Shown here piece after piece: positions 49,178 through 57,814 of a DNA stretch of 64,000 nucleotides. This stretch comes from Lachnospiraceae bacterium (lineage in GTDB: Bacteria > Bacillota > Clostridia > Lachnospirales > Lachnospiraceae). The stretch is taken from assembly GCA_910574285.1 (NCBI GenBank), contig CAJTAL010000021.1, forward strand, positions 1 through 64,000, given 5' to 3'. Both the position numbers and the translations under genes were made by a program. A model generated the notes under the pieces. That model searched no databases, was not told the origin of the DNA, and saw only the letters and a program-made list of their open reading frames with translations. Within the stretch, counting starts at the first letter, position 1; the number at the start of each line of letters is the position of its first letter.

Positions 49178-51658
49178 ATGAAAAAACACATATCGATCAT
49201 AGTCTTGCTGGCAATGATTATTACCAGTATGAACTTGTCGTTGATTCAGGTTCATGCCGGTGAAGTGCCGGAGGCGCAGGAAGAAACGCCTGATTTGGGA
49301 GAGGGGACTGAAGAGGGAGTTGCAGACGGCGGCAGTGCTGGTGATAGTGCAGTTCCTGCGGCCCAAGATGACAGCAGTACTGTTGATAACGGGGTTCCTG
49401 CAGCTCAGGATGAGCAGGGGAATCCTGTTGAAGAAGAAGGCGATCCGGAGCCGGAAGACAGAGCCAATAGCTGGCGTTACATAGACGGAGAGCCTGATCC
49501 CGGTGCGGATGCCGGAAATGTGAGTATGGCCAGAAGCAGAGCCAGAGCCAAGAGTAATCCGTCACATCCCAATGCTACCCGAAAAGGTATTGATGTTTCT
49601 AAATGGCAAGGGAACATTGATTGGGCTAAGGTTAAGGAATCCGGCGTGGAATTTGCGATTATCCGGTGTGGATTCGGACAAGACTATGCGAGTCAAGATG
49701 ATGAATATTTTAGGCGTAATGTAAGCGAATGTGAACGTCTGGGGATTCCCTACGGCGTATATTTATACTCTTATGCAAAAGATAAACTCAGCGCGTCAAG
49801 TGAAGCCAAGCATGTGCTTAGGCTGCTGCAAGGGCGTAAATTATCTTATCCGGTGTATTTAGACATGGAAGATAACAGCACGGTTGCCTATAAGGCCCGG
49901 TTTGGAGATATCGCCGAAACTTTCTGCACAGCGATTAAAAATGCAGGTTATGCGGTGGGAGTGTATGCGAACTACAATTGGTGGACGAACTATCTGACGG
50001 ATTCAAGATTTTCCAAATGGCATAGATGGGTTGCTCAGTACAACACCTCGTGTTGGTACCAGGGAGATTATGCTATGTGGCAGTATAGTTCTGCCGGAAG
50101 CGTTCCGGGCATAGACGGTGGTGTCGACATGAATTTCCTGATCGGTTATCCTAAGGATCATGGAGCTGCCGGAACAATATCATCAGGAATTCAGTATGAG
50201 GCTCATGTGCAGGATATTGGCTGGCAGGGGGCAGTCGGAAACGGCGCTTCCGCAGGAACAACGGGTCAGAATAAGAAAGTCGAAGCGTTGAAGGTAAAAT
50301 TGGCCGGACAAAATTACAAAGGCAGTGTAGAGTATAGTGCTTATGTGGAAGGAACCGGCTGGCAGGCTTATGTATCGGACGGGAAGGTGTCAGGTACAGA
50401 AGGTAAAAATAAAAAAGTTGAAGCATTTTCCATTCGGCTGAAGGGTGATGTAGCTGAACAGTATGACGTCTATTACCGTGTTCATTCCAGCGACATCGGC
50501 TGGCAGGGTTGGACTAAGAACGGTGAAAAGGCAGGAACTGAAGGCCTGGGAAAGAAAGTGGAAGCTATACAGATTCAGTTGGTGGAAAAGGGAGGCAAAG
50601 CTCCGGGAAGCACGGATAATTCTTTCCAGACCAATACTTCGAGTAACCCAAGTAATCCAAGTAATCCAAGTAATCCAAGTAATCCTGACACTCCCAACCA
50701 GAATGCAGGAATAAGTTATTCTGCACATGTGCAGGATATCGGCTGGCAGAGGTATGTATCAAACGGACAGTTGGCGGGAACGACTGGAAGGAATAAGCAG
50801 GTAGAAGCTTTGAAGATCAAGCTGACAAATGTTACCAGCGGAGGCGTGAAGTATAGAGCCCATGTGGAGGACATTGGCTGGCAGGATTTTGTAGAGACGG
50901 ACAAGATTTCCGGAACGGAAGGAAGGAATAAACACGTCGAGGCTATCGAGATACAGTTGACGGGAGAGATGGAGAAGCAATACGATATCTATTACCGCGT
51001 ACATTCCAGTGATTTCGGATGGTTCGACTGGGCAAAGAACGGCGGACAAGCCGGAAGTGAAGGATATGGTAAGCAGGTAGAGGCTTTGGAGATTAAACTT
51101 GTCAAGAAAGGCGGACAGGCTCCCGGAGCTACGGCCAAGCCTTTTGTGAAAAAAGAAATTGGCGGAAATCAGGGAAACGAAGGAAGTCAGCCCGAAGCTT
51201 CTGCGGAAATACAGTATAGAGCCCATGTACAGGATATCGGCTGGCAGGGTTATGTAGCGAACGGAAAGCTGGCGGGAACGACAGGAAGGAATAAACAGTT
51301 AGAAGCTATCAGGATTAAACTGGCGAATTCTAATGTCGAAGGCAGTTTACAGTATAGGGCGCATGTGGAAGATATCGGCTGGCAGAATTATGTGAGCGCA
51401 GACAGTGTTTCCGGTACGGTAGGAAAGAACAAGCATATGGAAGCGATTGCCATAAAGCTGACGGGAGAGATGAATAATAAATTTGATGTCTACTATCGTG
51501 CACATTCCAGTGACTTCGGCTGGTTAGGCTGGGCTAAGAACGGTGAAAGCGCCGGAAGTGAAGGATATGGAAAGCAGATGGAGGCAATCGAGATCAAGTT
51601 GGTCAAGAAAGGCGGACAGGCGCCTGGTAGTACGGCAAAAGCTTTTGTAAAGAAATAA
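49178..51658 (+). CDS. Secreted GH25 lysozyme with nine ChW repeats
   Basis: 826 residues. There is a signal peptide (cleavage near VHA-GE, residue 27), then an acidic, low-complexity stretch to about 135. The GH25 muramidase domain (about 137-325) has KGIDVSKWQGNIDW, AIIRCGFG and the catalytic-site segment YLDMEDN. Nine clostridial ChW repeats (about 40 residues each, DIGWQ...AGTTG.NK.VEA) follow in three triplets; the third member of each triplet is the variant YYR.HSSD.GW. A (NPS)n linker separates triplets 1 and 2. ChW domains probably bind wall polymer. It cleaves peptidoglycan, perhaps for growth or insertion of the glycan. Confidence 0.93.
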   Translation: MKKHISIIVLLAMIITSMNLSLIQVHAGEVPEAQEETPDLGEGTEEGVADGGSAGDSAVPAAQDDSSTVDNGVPAAQDEQGNPVEEEGDPEPEDRANSWRYIDGEPDPGADAGNVSMARSRARAKSNPSHPNATRKGIDVSKWQGNIDWAKVKESGVEFAIIRCGFGQDYASQDDEYFRRNVSECERLGIPYGVYLYSYAKDKLSASSEAKHVLRLLQGRKLSYPVYLDMEDNSTVAYKARFGDIAETFCTAIKNAGYAVGVYANYNWWTNYLTDSRFSKWHRWVAQYNTSCWYQGDYAMWQYSSAGSVPGIDGGVDMNFLIGYPKDHGAAGTISSGIQYEAHVQDIGWQGAVGNGASAGTTGQNKKVEALKVKLAGQNYKGSVEYSAYVEGTGWQAYVSDGKVSGTEGKNKKVEAFSIRLKGDVAEQYDVYYRVHSSDIGWQGWTKNGEKAGTEGLGKKVEAIQIQLVEKGGKAPGSTDNSFQTNTSSNPSNPSNPSNPSNPDTPNQNAGISYSAHVQDIGWQRYVSNGQLAGTTGRNKQVEALKIKLTNVTSGGVKYRAHVEDIGWQDFVETDKISGTEGRNKHVEAIEIQLTGEMEKQYDIYYRVHSSDFGWFDWAKNGGQAGSEGYGKQVEALEIKLVKKGGQAPGATAKPFVKKEIGGNQGNEGSQPEASAEIQYRAHVQDIGWQGYVANGKLAGTTGRNKQLEAIRIKLANSNVEGSLQYRAHVEDIGWQNYVSADSVSGTVGKNKHMEAIAIKLTGEMNNKFDVYYRAHSSDFGWLGWAKNGESAGSEGYGKQMEAIEIKLVKKGGQAPGSTAKAFVKK
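50642..50686 (+). repeat. 9-bp tandem repeat in the lysozyme linker, five copies
   Basis: AGTAATCCA units (first and last differ by one base) encode the Asn-Pro-Ser linker. In frame, so slippage changes only linker length. Confidence 0.9.
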
Positions 51659-51685
51659 TGTTTTAAATTGACAAAAACTTTCCAT

Positions 51686-51720
51686 AAAAAGAGGTGTTGT
51701 ATATTACAGCGCCTCTTTTT
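51686..51720 (+). terminator. Terminator after the lysozyme gene
   Basis: AAAAAGAGG pairs with CCTCTTTTT around a 17-base loop, with the right arm itself serving as T run; 28 bases past the stop. It could work in both directions. Confidence 0.75.
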
Positions 51721-51803
51721 GATGTCTGATAACTCATGAAGGGGGAATGAATGAGAATACTGATTCATCATTAAAAATATAAGACTAAAAATAACATTAA
51801 CAA

Positions 51804-51831
51804 TTGACAAAAAGTTTAATAAGAGTATAAT
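51804..51831 (+). promoter_or_regulatory. Promoter of the polyamine-uptake operon
   Basis: TTGACA (51804-51809), 16 bases, TATAAT (51826-51831). A leader of about 95 bases precedes the regulator ATG. Confidence 0.7.
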
Positions 51832-51931
51832 AAATTCAGTGTATAAGTTTAGTAAAAGATTATTTTAGGTTTAGGAATATAGTGAGTGAAGAAGGGCGCA
51901 AAAGAGAGCGCGAAAAGGAGTGGACATCCAC

Positions 51932-52489
51932 ATGGAACTGGAGTATGTGAACGAACATATAGGCAGAAAGATTAAGGATCTGCGCAACAGGAACGGTCTG
52001 ACGCAGCAGGAACTGGCGGACAGGACAGAACTCACCAAGGGATTCATCTCTCAGTTGGAGCGCGGCCAGGTGTCGCCGTCGATTGTGACGCTATTGGATC
52101 TGATCGAGTGTCTGGGGACGACTGCCTCGGAATTTTTCAAAGAGGCAGAGGAAGAACATATCGTTTTTTCAGAAGAGGGGTTCTTTGAAAAGGTTGATGA
52201 GGCGGGAAACAGTATTCAGTGGATCGTCCCGGCGGCGCAGAAATATCAGATGGAACCGCTGCTGGTTCTGCTTAAGCCGCATCAGAGCCTGGAAGAGGAT
52301 AAGCCGCATGACGGAGAGGAATTTGGTTATCTGATATCAGGAAAGCTCAGGCTTTATCTTGGAGATAAAGTCTACCAGGTGAAGTCCGGTGAGAGTTTCT
52401 ATTATCCGGCGAATCGGAGACATCGGATTGAGAATCCCGGCAGCAGGCCGGCCAGGTTTGTATGGGTCAGCACGCCGCCGACATTTTAG
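51932..52489 (+). CDS. XRE-cupin transcriptional regulator of the pot operon
   Basis: The start at 51932 follows AAAGGAG; an in-frame GTG at 51920 overlaps that site. It has 185 residues. The HTH_3 domain (IKDLRNRNGLTQQELADRTE, then KGFISQLERGQVSPSI) is followed by a cupin-2 domain (KPHDGEEFGYLISGKL, GESFYYPANRRHRIEN). This architecture is typical of regulators next to potABCD, where the cupin is thought to sense polyamines or a related ligand. It is the first gene of the operon; PotA starts 52 bases later. Confidence 0.88.
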   Translation: MELEYVNEHIGRKIKDLRNRNGLTQQELADRTELTKGFISQLERGQVSPSIVTLLDLIECLGTTASEFFKEAEEEHIVFSEEGFFEKVDEAGNSIQWIVPAAQKYQMEPLLVLLKPHQSLEEDKPHDGEEFGYLISGKLRLYLGDKVYQVKSGESFYYPANRRHRIENPGSRPARFVWVSTPPTF

Positions 52490-52541
52490 TATAGCAGTAT
52501 GAAAGAAAATAAATCTTGAAAAGTGGCGACGGGGAGAGGTT

Positions 52542-53975
52542 ATGGAACAGAATATTATCGAATTAAAGCATATTACAAAGATATACAAGGATGGATTTAC
52601 TGCGGTGTCGGATTTTAATCTGGAAGTGAAAAAAGGGGAATTCATTACGTTTCTTGGTCCGTCCGGATGCGGAAAGACGACGACGCTTCGGATGATTGCG
52701 GGATTTGACCTGCCGACAGAAGGAGAGATACTTCTTAATGGTAAGCCGATTACGGAACTGCCGCCGAATGAGCGGCCTATCAATACGGTGTTCCAGAGAT
52801 ACGCGCTGTTTCCGCATATGAATATCTATGAGAATATAGCGTTTGGGCTTCGGCAGAAAAAGACGCCGGAGAATGTGATTGCGAAGAAGGTGCGCAAGGC
52901 TCTTGAGCTGGTAGACTTGGAGGGATTCGAGAAGAGGAGTATTGATACTCTTTCCGGAGGGCAGCAGCAGAGGGTTGCCATCGCGAGGGCGGTGGTCAAT
53001 GAACCCCAGATTCTGCTTCTGGATGAGCCGCTGGGCGCGCTGGATCTGAAGATGAGAAAGGAGATGCAGCTTGAGCTTAAGGAGATGCATCGGGAACTTG
53101 GAATTACATTTATCTATGTCACCCATGATCAGGAGGAAGCGCTTACGATGTCGGATAAGATCGTGGTTATGGCGGAGGGGAAGATGCAGCAGATCGGAAC
53201 CCCGGAGGATATCTACAATGAGCCGATCAATGCGTTTGTGGCGGATTTCATCGGAGACAGCAATATATTCAACGGGATTATGACAGGAAAGCTTAAAGCT
53301 CGCTTCTGCGGAGGGGAATTTGTCTGCGTGGATGACGTAGAAGAGGGGACGCATATTACGGCGGTAGTTAGGCCGGAGGATGTGATCCTGACAGAACCGG
53401 CAAAGGGACAGATCAGGGGAATTGTAACATCCGTGATCTTCAAAGGAATACACTATGAGATTACGGTGGAGTCGGGAAAGAATGAGATTGTAGCCCAGTC
53501 CGTATATTCTGCGAAGATGGGGGATCTTGTCGGCGTCTGTGTGGACCCGGATAATATCCACATTATGATTGCGGAAGATCATACGAATATCTTCCGGGCA
53601 GAGATCAATAAGAACAACGAACTGGAATATAACGGAAATATCCTGGATGTGGCGTTGACCGCTATTATAAAAGGAAGCAGGCAGTTGGAGGACGGAACGA
53701 TTCTGGATGCCAATGGTTCGGAGATAGATACCGGAAAGCTCAGAGTCAAGATTTCTATTAAACCGCAGGATATCGAACTGACAGACGAGCAGGAAGAAGG
53801 ACTGGTGCAGGGGTATATCAGTAATCTGATCTATAAGGGCGATCACTATAGTTATGTCATACATACGGATTTGGAACAGGATTTTGTGGTTAACGACGAA
53901 TATCTCTGGAATATGGAGGATCAGGTAGGCTTACTGATGCCAGTGGAGAAGATGATCTTCTCGGTGAAGAAATAG
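52542..53975 (+). CDS. potA: Spermidine/putrescine ABC transporter ATP-binding protein PotA, extended
   Basis: 477 residues, about 110 longer than usual PotA. Walker A is GPSGCGKTT (39-47), signature LSGGQQQRVA, Walker B ILLLDEPLGALD, H-loop YVTHDQEEAL. A first TOBE domain (about 240-350) includes AVVRPEDV and RGIVTSVIFKGIHYEI. A second, similar TOBE-like segment follows at about 395-475 (VKISIKPQDIEL, QGYISNLIYKGDHYSYVI). It drives polyamine import with PotB, PotC and PotD. The extra domain may be regulatory. Confidence 0.93.
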   Translation: MEQNIIELKHITKIYKDGFTAVSDFNLEVKKGEFITFLGPSGCGKTTTLRMIAGFDLPTEGEILLNGKPITELPPNERPINTVFQRYALFPHMNIYENIAFGLRQKKTPENVIAKKVRKALELVDLEGFEKRSIDTLSGGQQQRVAIARAVVNEPQILLLDEPLGALDLKMRKEMQLELKEMHRELGITFIYVTHDQEEALTMSDKIVVMAEGKMQQIGTPEDIYNEPINAFVADFIGDSNIFNGIMTGKLKARFCGGEFVCVDDVEEGTHITAVVRPEDVILTEPAKGQIRGIVTSVIFKGIHYEITVESGKNEIVAQSVYSAKMGDLVGVCVDPDNIHIMIAEDHTNIFRAEINKNNELEYNGNILDVALTAIIKGSRQLEDGTILDANGSEIDTGKLRVKISIKPQDIELTDEQEEGLVQGYISNLIYKGDHYSYVIHTDLEQDFVVNDEYLWNMEDQVGLLMPVEKMIFSVKK

Positions 53976-53986
53976 GGGGAGGATAC

Positions 53987-54781
53987 ATGTACAGACATCT
54001 TTTTTCCAGAAAGAATCTGGGAATTCCATACATGCTTTTTCTGGCGCTCTTTGTGATGGCGCCTCTGTTTGTGTTGTTCTATTATGCGTTTACGAATGGA
54101 GAAGGAGAATTTACCATGTTGAATCTGACGGGATTCTTCTCAGATCCGAATACGCTGGGAACTCTTTTTTATAGCTTTGGGATTGCATCGGTTACTACTA
54201 TAGTATGTCTGCTTATGGCTTATCCGGTGGCGTACATTCTGGCGACAAGCAAGCTGAGGGCAAAATCAGTTATACTGATGCTGTTTGTCATGCCGATGTG
54301 GATTAATTTTTCTCTCCGCATTACTGCGCTGAAGGAGATTCTGACCTGGATTGAGGGCAGTCTGGCTTATCATCCGTTCTTGAATACGGTGCTGGGTATG
54401 AGTTATGATTTTCTGCCTTTCATGATCCTGCCGATCTATACGACGATCTCCAAGTTGGACGGAGCCCTTCTGGAAGCCGCCAGAGACCTGGGAGCGGGAA
54501 ATGTGCAGGCTTTTTTGAAGATTACACTGCCTTTGTCGATGCCGGGAATCTTAAGCGGAGTGTCGATGGTATTTTTACCGGCTATGACGAATTATGTCGT
54601 ACTGGATATGCTGTATAACAGTACTTATATCATGGGAAGTCTGATCGGAAGTTACTTTGCGGCATACAACTGGCATGGCGGCTCCATGATCGCGTTGATT
54701 CTTCTGGGAATTGTCTGTCTGTTTACGCTGCTTACCCGGGGAATTGAGGAAGAGAATACACGGGGAGGGATGTTGTTATGA
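53987..54781 (+). CDS. potB: Spermidine/putrescine ABC transporter permease PotB
   Basis: 264 residues with six transmembrane helices. The EAA motif is LLEAARDLGAGNVQAFLKITLP (residues about 163-184; key EAA..DLGA), which contacts PotA. GGGGGAGGA precedes the ATG. It is 11 bases after potA and overlaps potC by 4 bases. It forms the channel for polyamine uptake together with PotC. Confidence 0.93.
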   Translation: MYRHLFSRKNLGIPYMLFLALFVMAPLFVLFYYAFTNGEGEFTMLNLTGFFSDPNTLGTLFYSFGIASVTTIVCLLMAYPVAYILATSKLRAKSVILMLFVMPMWINFSLRITALKEILTWIEGSLAYHPFLNTVLGMSYDFLPFMILPIYTTISKLDGALLEAARDLGAGNVQAFLKITLPLSMPGILSGVSMVFLPAMTNYVVLDMLYNSTYIMGSLIGSYFAAYNWHGGSMIALILLGIVCLFTLLTRGIEEENTRGGMLL

Positions 54782-55581
54782 TAAAGAAAGTCTGGAAGAG
54801 CCTGCTTGTCATCTTCGTCCTTTTGTTTCTGTATCTGCCGATTCTTGTGCTGATGGTGTACAGCTTCACGGACGCGGCGAATATCGGTGCGATACGGGGG
54901 TTCTCCCTGCATAATTATGTGACGCTTTTTACGACGCCTGAGCTGGTACAGATGATTCTGGGAACGGTGATTCTTGCGTTGGCATCGGCCCTTCTTGCAA
55001 CGATTCTTGGAACTCTGGGGGCAATCGGTGCATTTTATTCTAAGAAAACGATAGCGTCGGCGGTTACGACGATGAATCAGGTGCCGGTGGTCAATGCAGA
55101 TGTGGTGACCGGGTTTTCGATCTGTATTTTGTTGGTTGTGGTATTCGGCGTCAGCAAGGATACGTTTATTCCGCTGGTTATAGGGCATGTAACGCTGTGT
55201 GCGCCTTTTGTGTTTCTGTCTGTAATTCCGAAGCTGAAACAGATGGATTCCAGTATCTATGAAGCAGCGCTTGATTTAGGCGCGACGCCGTTTACCGCGT
55301 TGATCCGGATCGTAATTCCCCAGATATTTCCGGGAATCGTCTCAGGTTTCGCGCTTGCGGTTACATTGTCGCTTGATGATTATTTTGTGGCGACTTATAC
55401 AAAGCCGGCAACTTTTGACACGATCAGTACTTATGTGGTAAATGCGACCAAAGGAGCCCAGACGACGATCAAGACTGCACTGTGGGCGTTATCAACAGTG
55501 ATCTTTCTGCTGGTTGTTTTATTTACCGTGGTGATGAATCTTCGGGCAGAAAGGGACAATCAGGAAAGGAGCGGCGTGTGA
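54778..55581 (+). CDS. potC: Spermidine/putrescine ABC transporter permease PotC
   Basis: 267 residues, six helices, EAA motif YEAALDLGATPFTALIRIVIP-type at about 160-180 (key EAA..DLGA), and the usual LSLDDYFVATY before the last helices. The start overlaps potB by 4 bases and the stop shares one base with the PotD ATG, so the four pot genes are tightly coupled. Confidence 0.93.
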   Translation: MIKKVWKSLLVIFVLLFLYLPILVLMVYSFTDAANIGAIRGFSLHNYVTLFTTPELVQMILGTVILALASALLATILGTLGAIGAFYSKKTIASAVTTMNQVPVVNADVVTGFSICILLVVVFGVSKDTFIPLVIGHVTLCAPFVFLSVIPKLKQMDSSIYEAALDLGATPFTALIRIVIPQIFPGIVSGFALAVTLSLDDYFVATYTKPATFDTISTYVVNATKGAQTTIKTALWALSTVIFLLVVLFTVVMNLRAERDNQERSGV

Positions 55582-57119
55582 TGGTGAAGCATAGGAAGCC
55601 GGGTGCATTTTGCAGAGGAGCAGGATTGTTGCTGGGAGGTATAGCCGGACTGTGTGTATCCGGCGCGTTTATGACGGCCGGGACGGTGTATGCTTCGGAT
55701 ACTGCCGGACAGGAAGAAGAGATTGTACTGCGGGTCAGTAACTGGGAAGAATATATAGACCTGGGAGGATGGGACGAGGAAGACACTATTGATCTGGATA
55801 GCGGAGATATCTTCGGGGAGCAGTCGATGATCCGGGATTTTGAGGAATGGTATTACGAGAATTACGGGGTTCGGGTGAGGGTAGAGTATTCTACCTATGG
55901 GACCAATGAGGATCTGTACAACATGCTTACACTTGGAGACACTTATGATCTGGTATGCCCCTCAGAGTACATGATTATGAAACTGATGACGGAAGATCAG
56001 TTGGTGCCGCTGTCGGAGGATTTCTTCGATGCTGAAGATGAGAACAACTATTATATCAATGGGGTATCCCCCTATATTCGTTCTATTTTTGAGAATAATA
56101 AGATACAGGGCAGGCCGTGGAGCGATTATGCTGCCGGATATATGTGGGGGATCACTGGAATTGTATACAACCCTGAGTTAGTGGAGGAAAAGGATGCGTC
56201 TAGCTGGCGGATTCTGAATAATCCGGCATACTGCAGGCAGATCACAATCAAGGATAATGTGAGGGATTCTTACTTTGCGGCGGTGGGGGCGATCAAGTCA
56301 GATCTTCTGACTTCGGAAGAGTTCCTTGAGGCGCCGGATTATCCGGAACGCCTGGAAAATGAGATGAATGATACTTCAAAAGAGACTATTGCCAAGGTTC
56401 AGGAATATCTGCAGGATGTGAAGGATAACGCCTATTCCTTTGAGACAGATTCCGGAAAAGCAGATATGGTTACCGGGAAGGTAGCGGCGAATTATCAATG
56501 GTCCGGAGATGCGGTCTATACTATGGATCAGGCGGACGAGGATGATTTTCCGCTTGCGTTTGCGGTTCCGAGGGAGTCCACCAATATATATTTTGACGGG
56601 TGGGTCATGTTAAAGAGCGGAATCAGAGCCGATGCGGCAAAACAGCATGCGGCGGAAGCATTCATGAACTTTACTTCCAGGGCAGATAATGCGATCCGGA
56701 ATATGTACTATATCGGTTATACTTCCGTCATTTCCGGAGGCGAAGACAGGCGGATCTTTGAATATGCGGACTGGTGTTACGGAGCTGAAGAGGATGAAGA
56801 GGACGTGACGGGATATGATCTTGGATACTTCTTTTCCGGAAATGATGCAGAAGATGAGGAAAGCAGGTATGTTATCTCTGCTCCTTCGGATCAGATATAC
56901 CGGCAGCTATTCGCGCAGTACCCGTCCCAGGAAGCTATCTCCCGGTCGTCGCTTATGGTGTGCTTTGACGATGAACAGAATCAGGCGATCAATCAGATGT
57001 GGATTAATGTGCGGTGTTATAATATACACGATGTACCAGTCTGGGTGTGGGCGGCAGTCGGTGCGTCCGCGGCGCTCCTGGCAGTGTTCGGCGGAAGGAA
57101 ATTGAAAAGGCGGAGATAA
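55581..57119 (+). CDS. potD: Polyamine-binding protein PotD with C-terminal membrane anchor
   Basis: Start ATG 55581 (MVKHRKPGAF), AGGAG 10 bases before. 512 residues, longer than standard PotD (about 350). There is a signal peptide (cleavage near VYA-SD, residue 38) without a lipobox Cys, then an acidic insert (EEYIDLGGWDEEDTIDLDSG). The bacterial solute-binding domain follows (VRVEYSTYGTNEDLYNML, VCPSEYMIMKL, YAAGYMWGITGIVYN, MVTGKVAANYQWSGDA in part). A transmembrane helix near 485-505 is followed by KLKRRR. The helix would anchor it to the outer membrane face in place of lipid. Confidence 0.9.
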   Translation: MVKHRKPGAFCRGAGLLLGGIAGLCVSGAFMTAGTVYASDTAGQEEEIVLRVSNWEEYIDLGGWDEEDTIDLDSGDIFGEQSMIRDFEEWYYENYGVRVRVEYSTYGTNEDLYNMLTLGDTYDLVCPSEYMIMKLMTEDQLVPLSEDFFDAEDENNYYINGVSPYIRSIFENNKIQGRPWSDYAAGYMWGITGIVYNPELVEEKDASSWRILNNPAYCRQITIKDNVRDSYFAAVGAIKSDLLTSEEFLEAPDYPERLENEMNDTSKETIAKVQEYLQDVKDNAYSFETDSGKADMVTGKVAANYQWSGDAVYTMDQADEDDFPLAFAVPRESTNIYFDGWVMLKSGIRADAAKQHAAEAFMNFTSRADNAIRNMYYIGYTSVISGGEDRRIFEYADWCYGAEEDEEDVTGYDLGYFFSGNDAEDEESRYVISAPSDQIYRQLFAQYPSQEAISRSSLMVCFDDEQNQAINQMWINVRCYNIHDVPVWVWAAVGASAALLAVFGGRKLKRRR

Positions 57120-57128
57120 CATTCCGTC

Positions 57129-57157
57129 TTTACAGATCCTTGAATTTGCAATATAAT
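57129..57157 (+). promoter_or_regulatory. Promoter of the YbaK-like gene
   Basis: TTTACA (57129-57134), 17 bases, TATAAT (57152-57157). Confidence 0.55.
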
Positions 57158-57196
57158 AGAAAAAATTTTATATGAAGACAGAGGAGTAAAAAGAAT

Positions 57197-57688
57197 ATGG
57201 AAAATCAGAAACAACGAGTATATGACGCATTGGATAAGCTGAAGATCAAATATGAGGTTGTAGAGCACGAACCTGTACATACGATGGAAGATATGGACAG
57301 GCTTGGCCTGCCTGAAAAGGGAACGCTCTGTAAGAATCTGTTCCTGAGAGATTCAAAAGGAAAACGGCACTTTCTGGTAACCTGTGAAGAGAGTAAGAAG
57401 GTCGATCTGAAATCCCTGGGCAGACAGCTCGGGGGAGGAAATTTAAGTTTTGCTTCCGAAGACCGTCTGGAGAAATACCTCGGCCTTAAGCAGGGAAGCG
57501 TGTCTCCTTTCGGCCTGATGAACGATACGGATCATGCAGTAGAGTTTTTTATTGACAAAGATCTGAGCAGATGTAAAAGCCTTGGAGTTCATCCGCTGGA
57601 GAATACGGCGACCGTATTCTTGTCTTTCAAGGATCTGGATAAGTTCTTGTGGGATCTGGATGTAGACGTGGTGAAGGTAAAGTTATAG
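57197..57688 (+). CDS. YbaK/ProX-type aminoacyl-tRNA deacylase
   Basis: A 163-residue soluble protein of the INS/YbaK superfamily. VVEHEPVHTMEDM, the conserved CKNLFLRD with its Lys, FLVTCEESKKVDLK, SVSPFGLMND and the end-piece ENTATVFLSFKDL match the ProX/PrdX group. These free-standing editing proteins clear Ala or Cys mis-attached to tRNA-Pro (family knowledge; specificity here is inferred). AGAGGAGTAAAAAG precedes the ATG. A single-gene unit. Confidence 0.88.
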   Translation: MENQKQRVYDALDKLKIKYEVVEHEPVHTMEDMDRLGLPEKGTLCKNLFLRDSKGKRHFLVTCEESKKVDLKSLGRQLGGGNLSFASEDRLEKYLGLKQGSVSPFGLMNDTDHAVEFFIDKDLSRCKSLGVHPLENTATVFLSFKDLDKFLWDLDVDVVKVKL

Positions 57689-57814
57689 TCTTTTCTCAAG
57701 AATCAACGCTGTGAAATTTAATACTTTTTTTATTGCATGTTTCATAGATGAGAAGTAGAATAATCTAGAACTATCTTACAACAGAGGAATGGATAGAGAA
57801 AGGTGAAGACGGAT

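Noticed and set aside
50642-50686. Short tandem repeats as a CRISPR array
   Set aside because: Units of 9 bp without spacers, in frame within the lysozyme gene. No CRISPR array was seen anywhere in the window.
52563-53864. 433-codon open frame on the minus strand opposite potA
   Set aside because: It lies wholly within a clearly functional potA and has no ribosome site; its composition follows from the potA codons.
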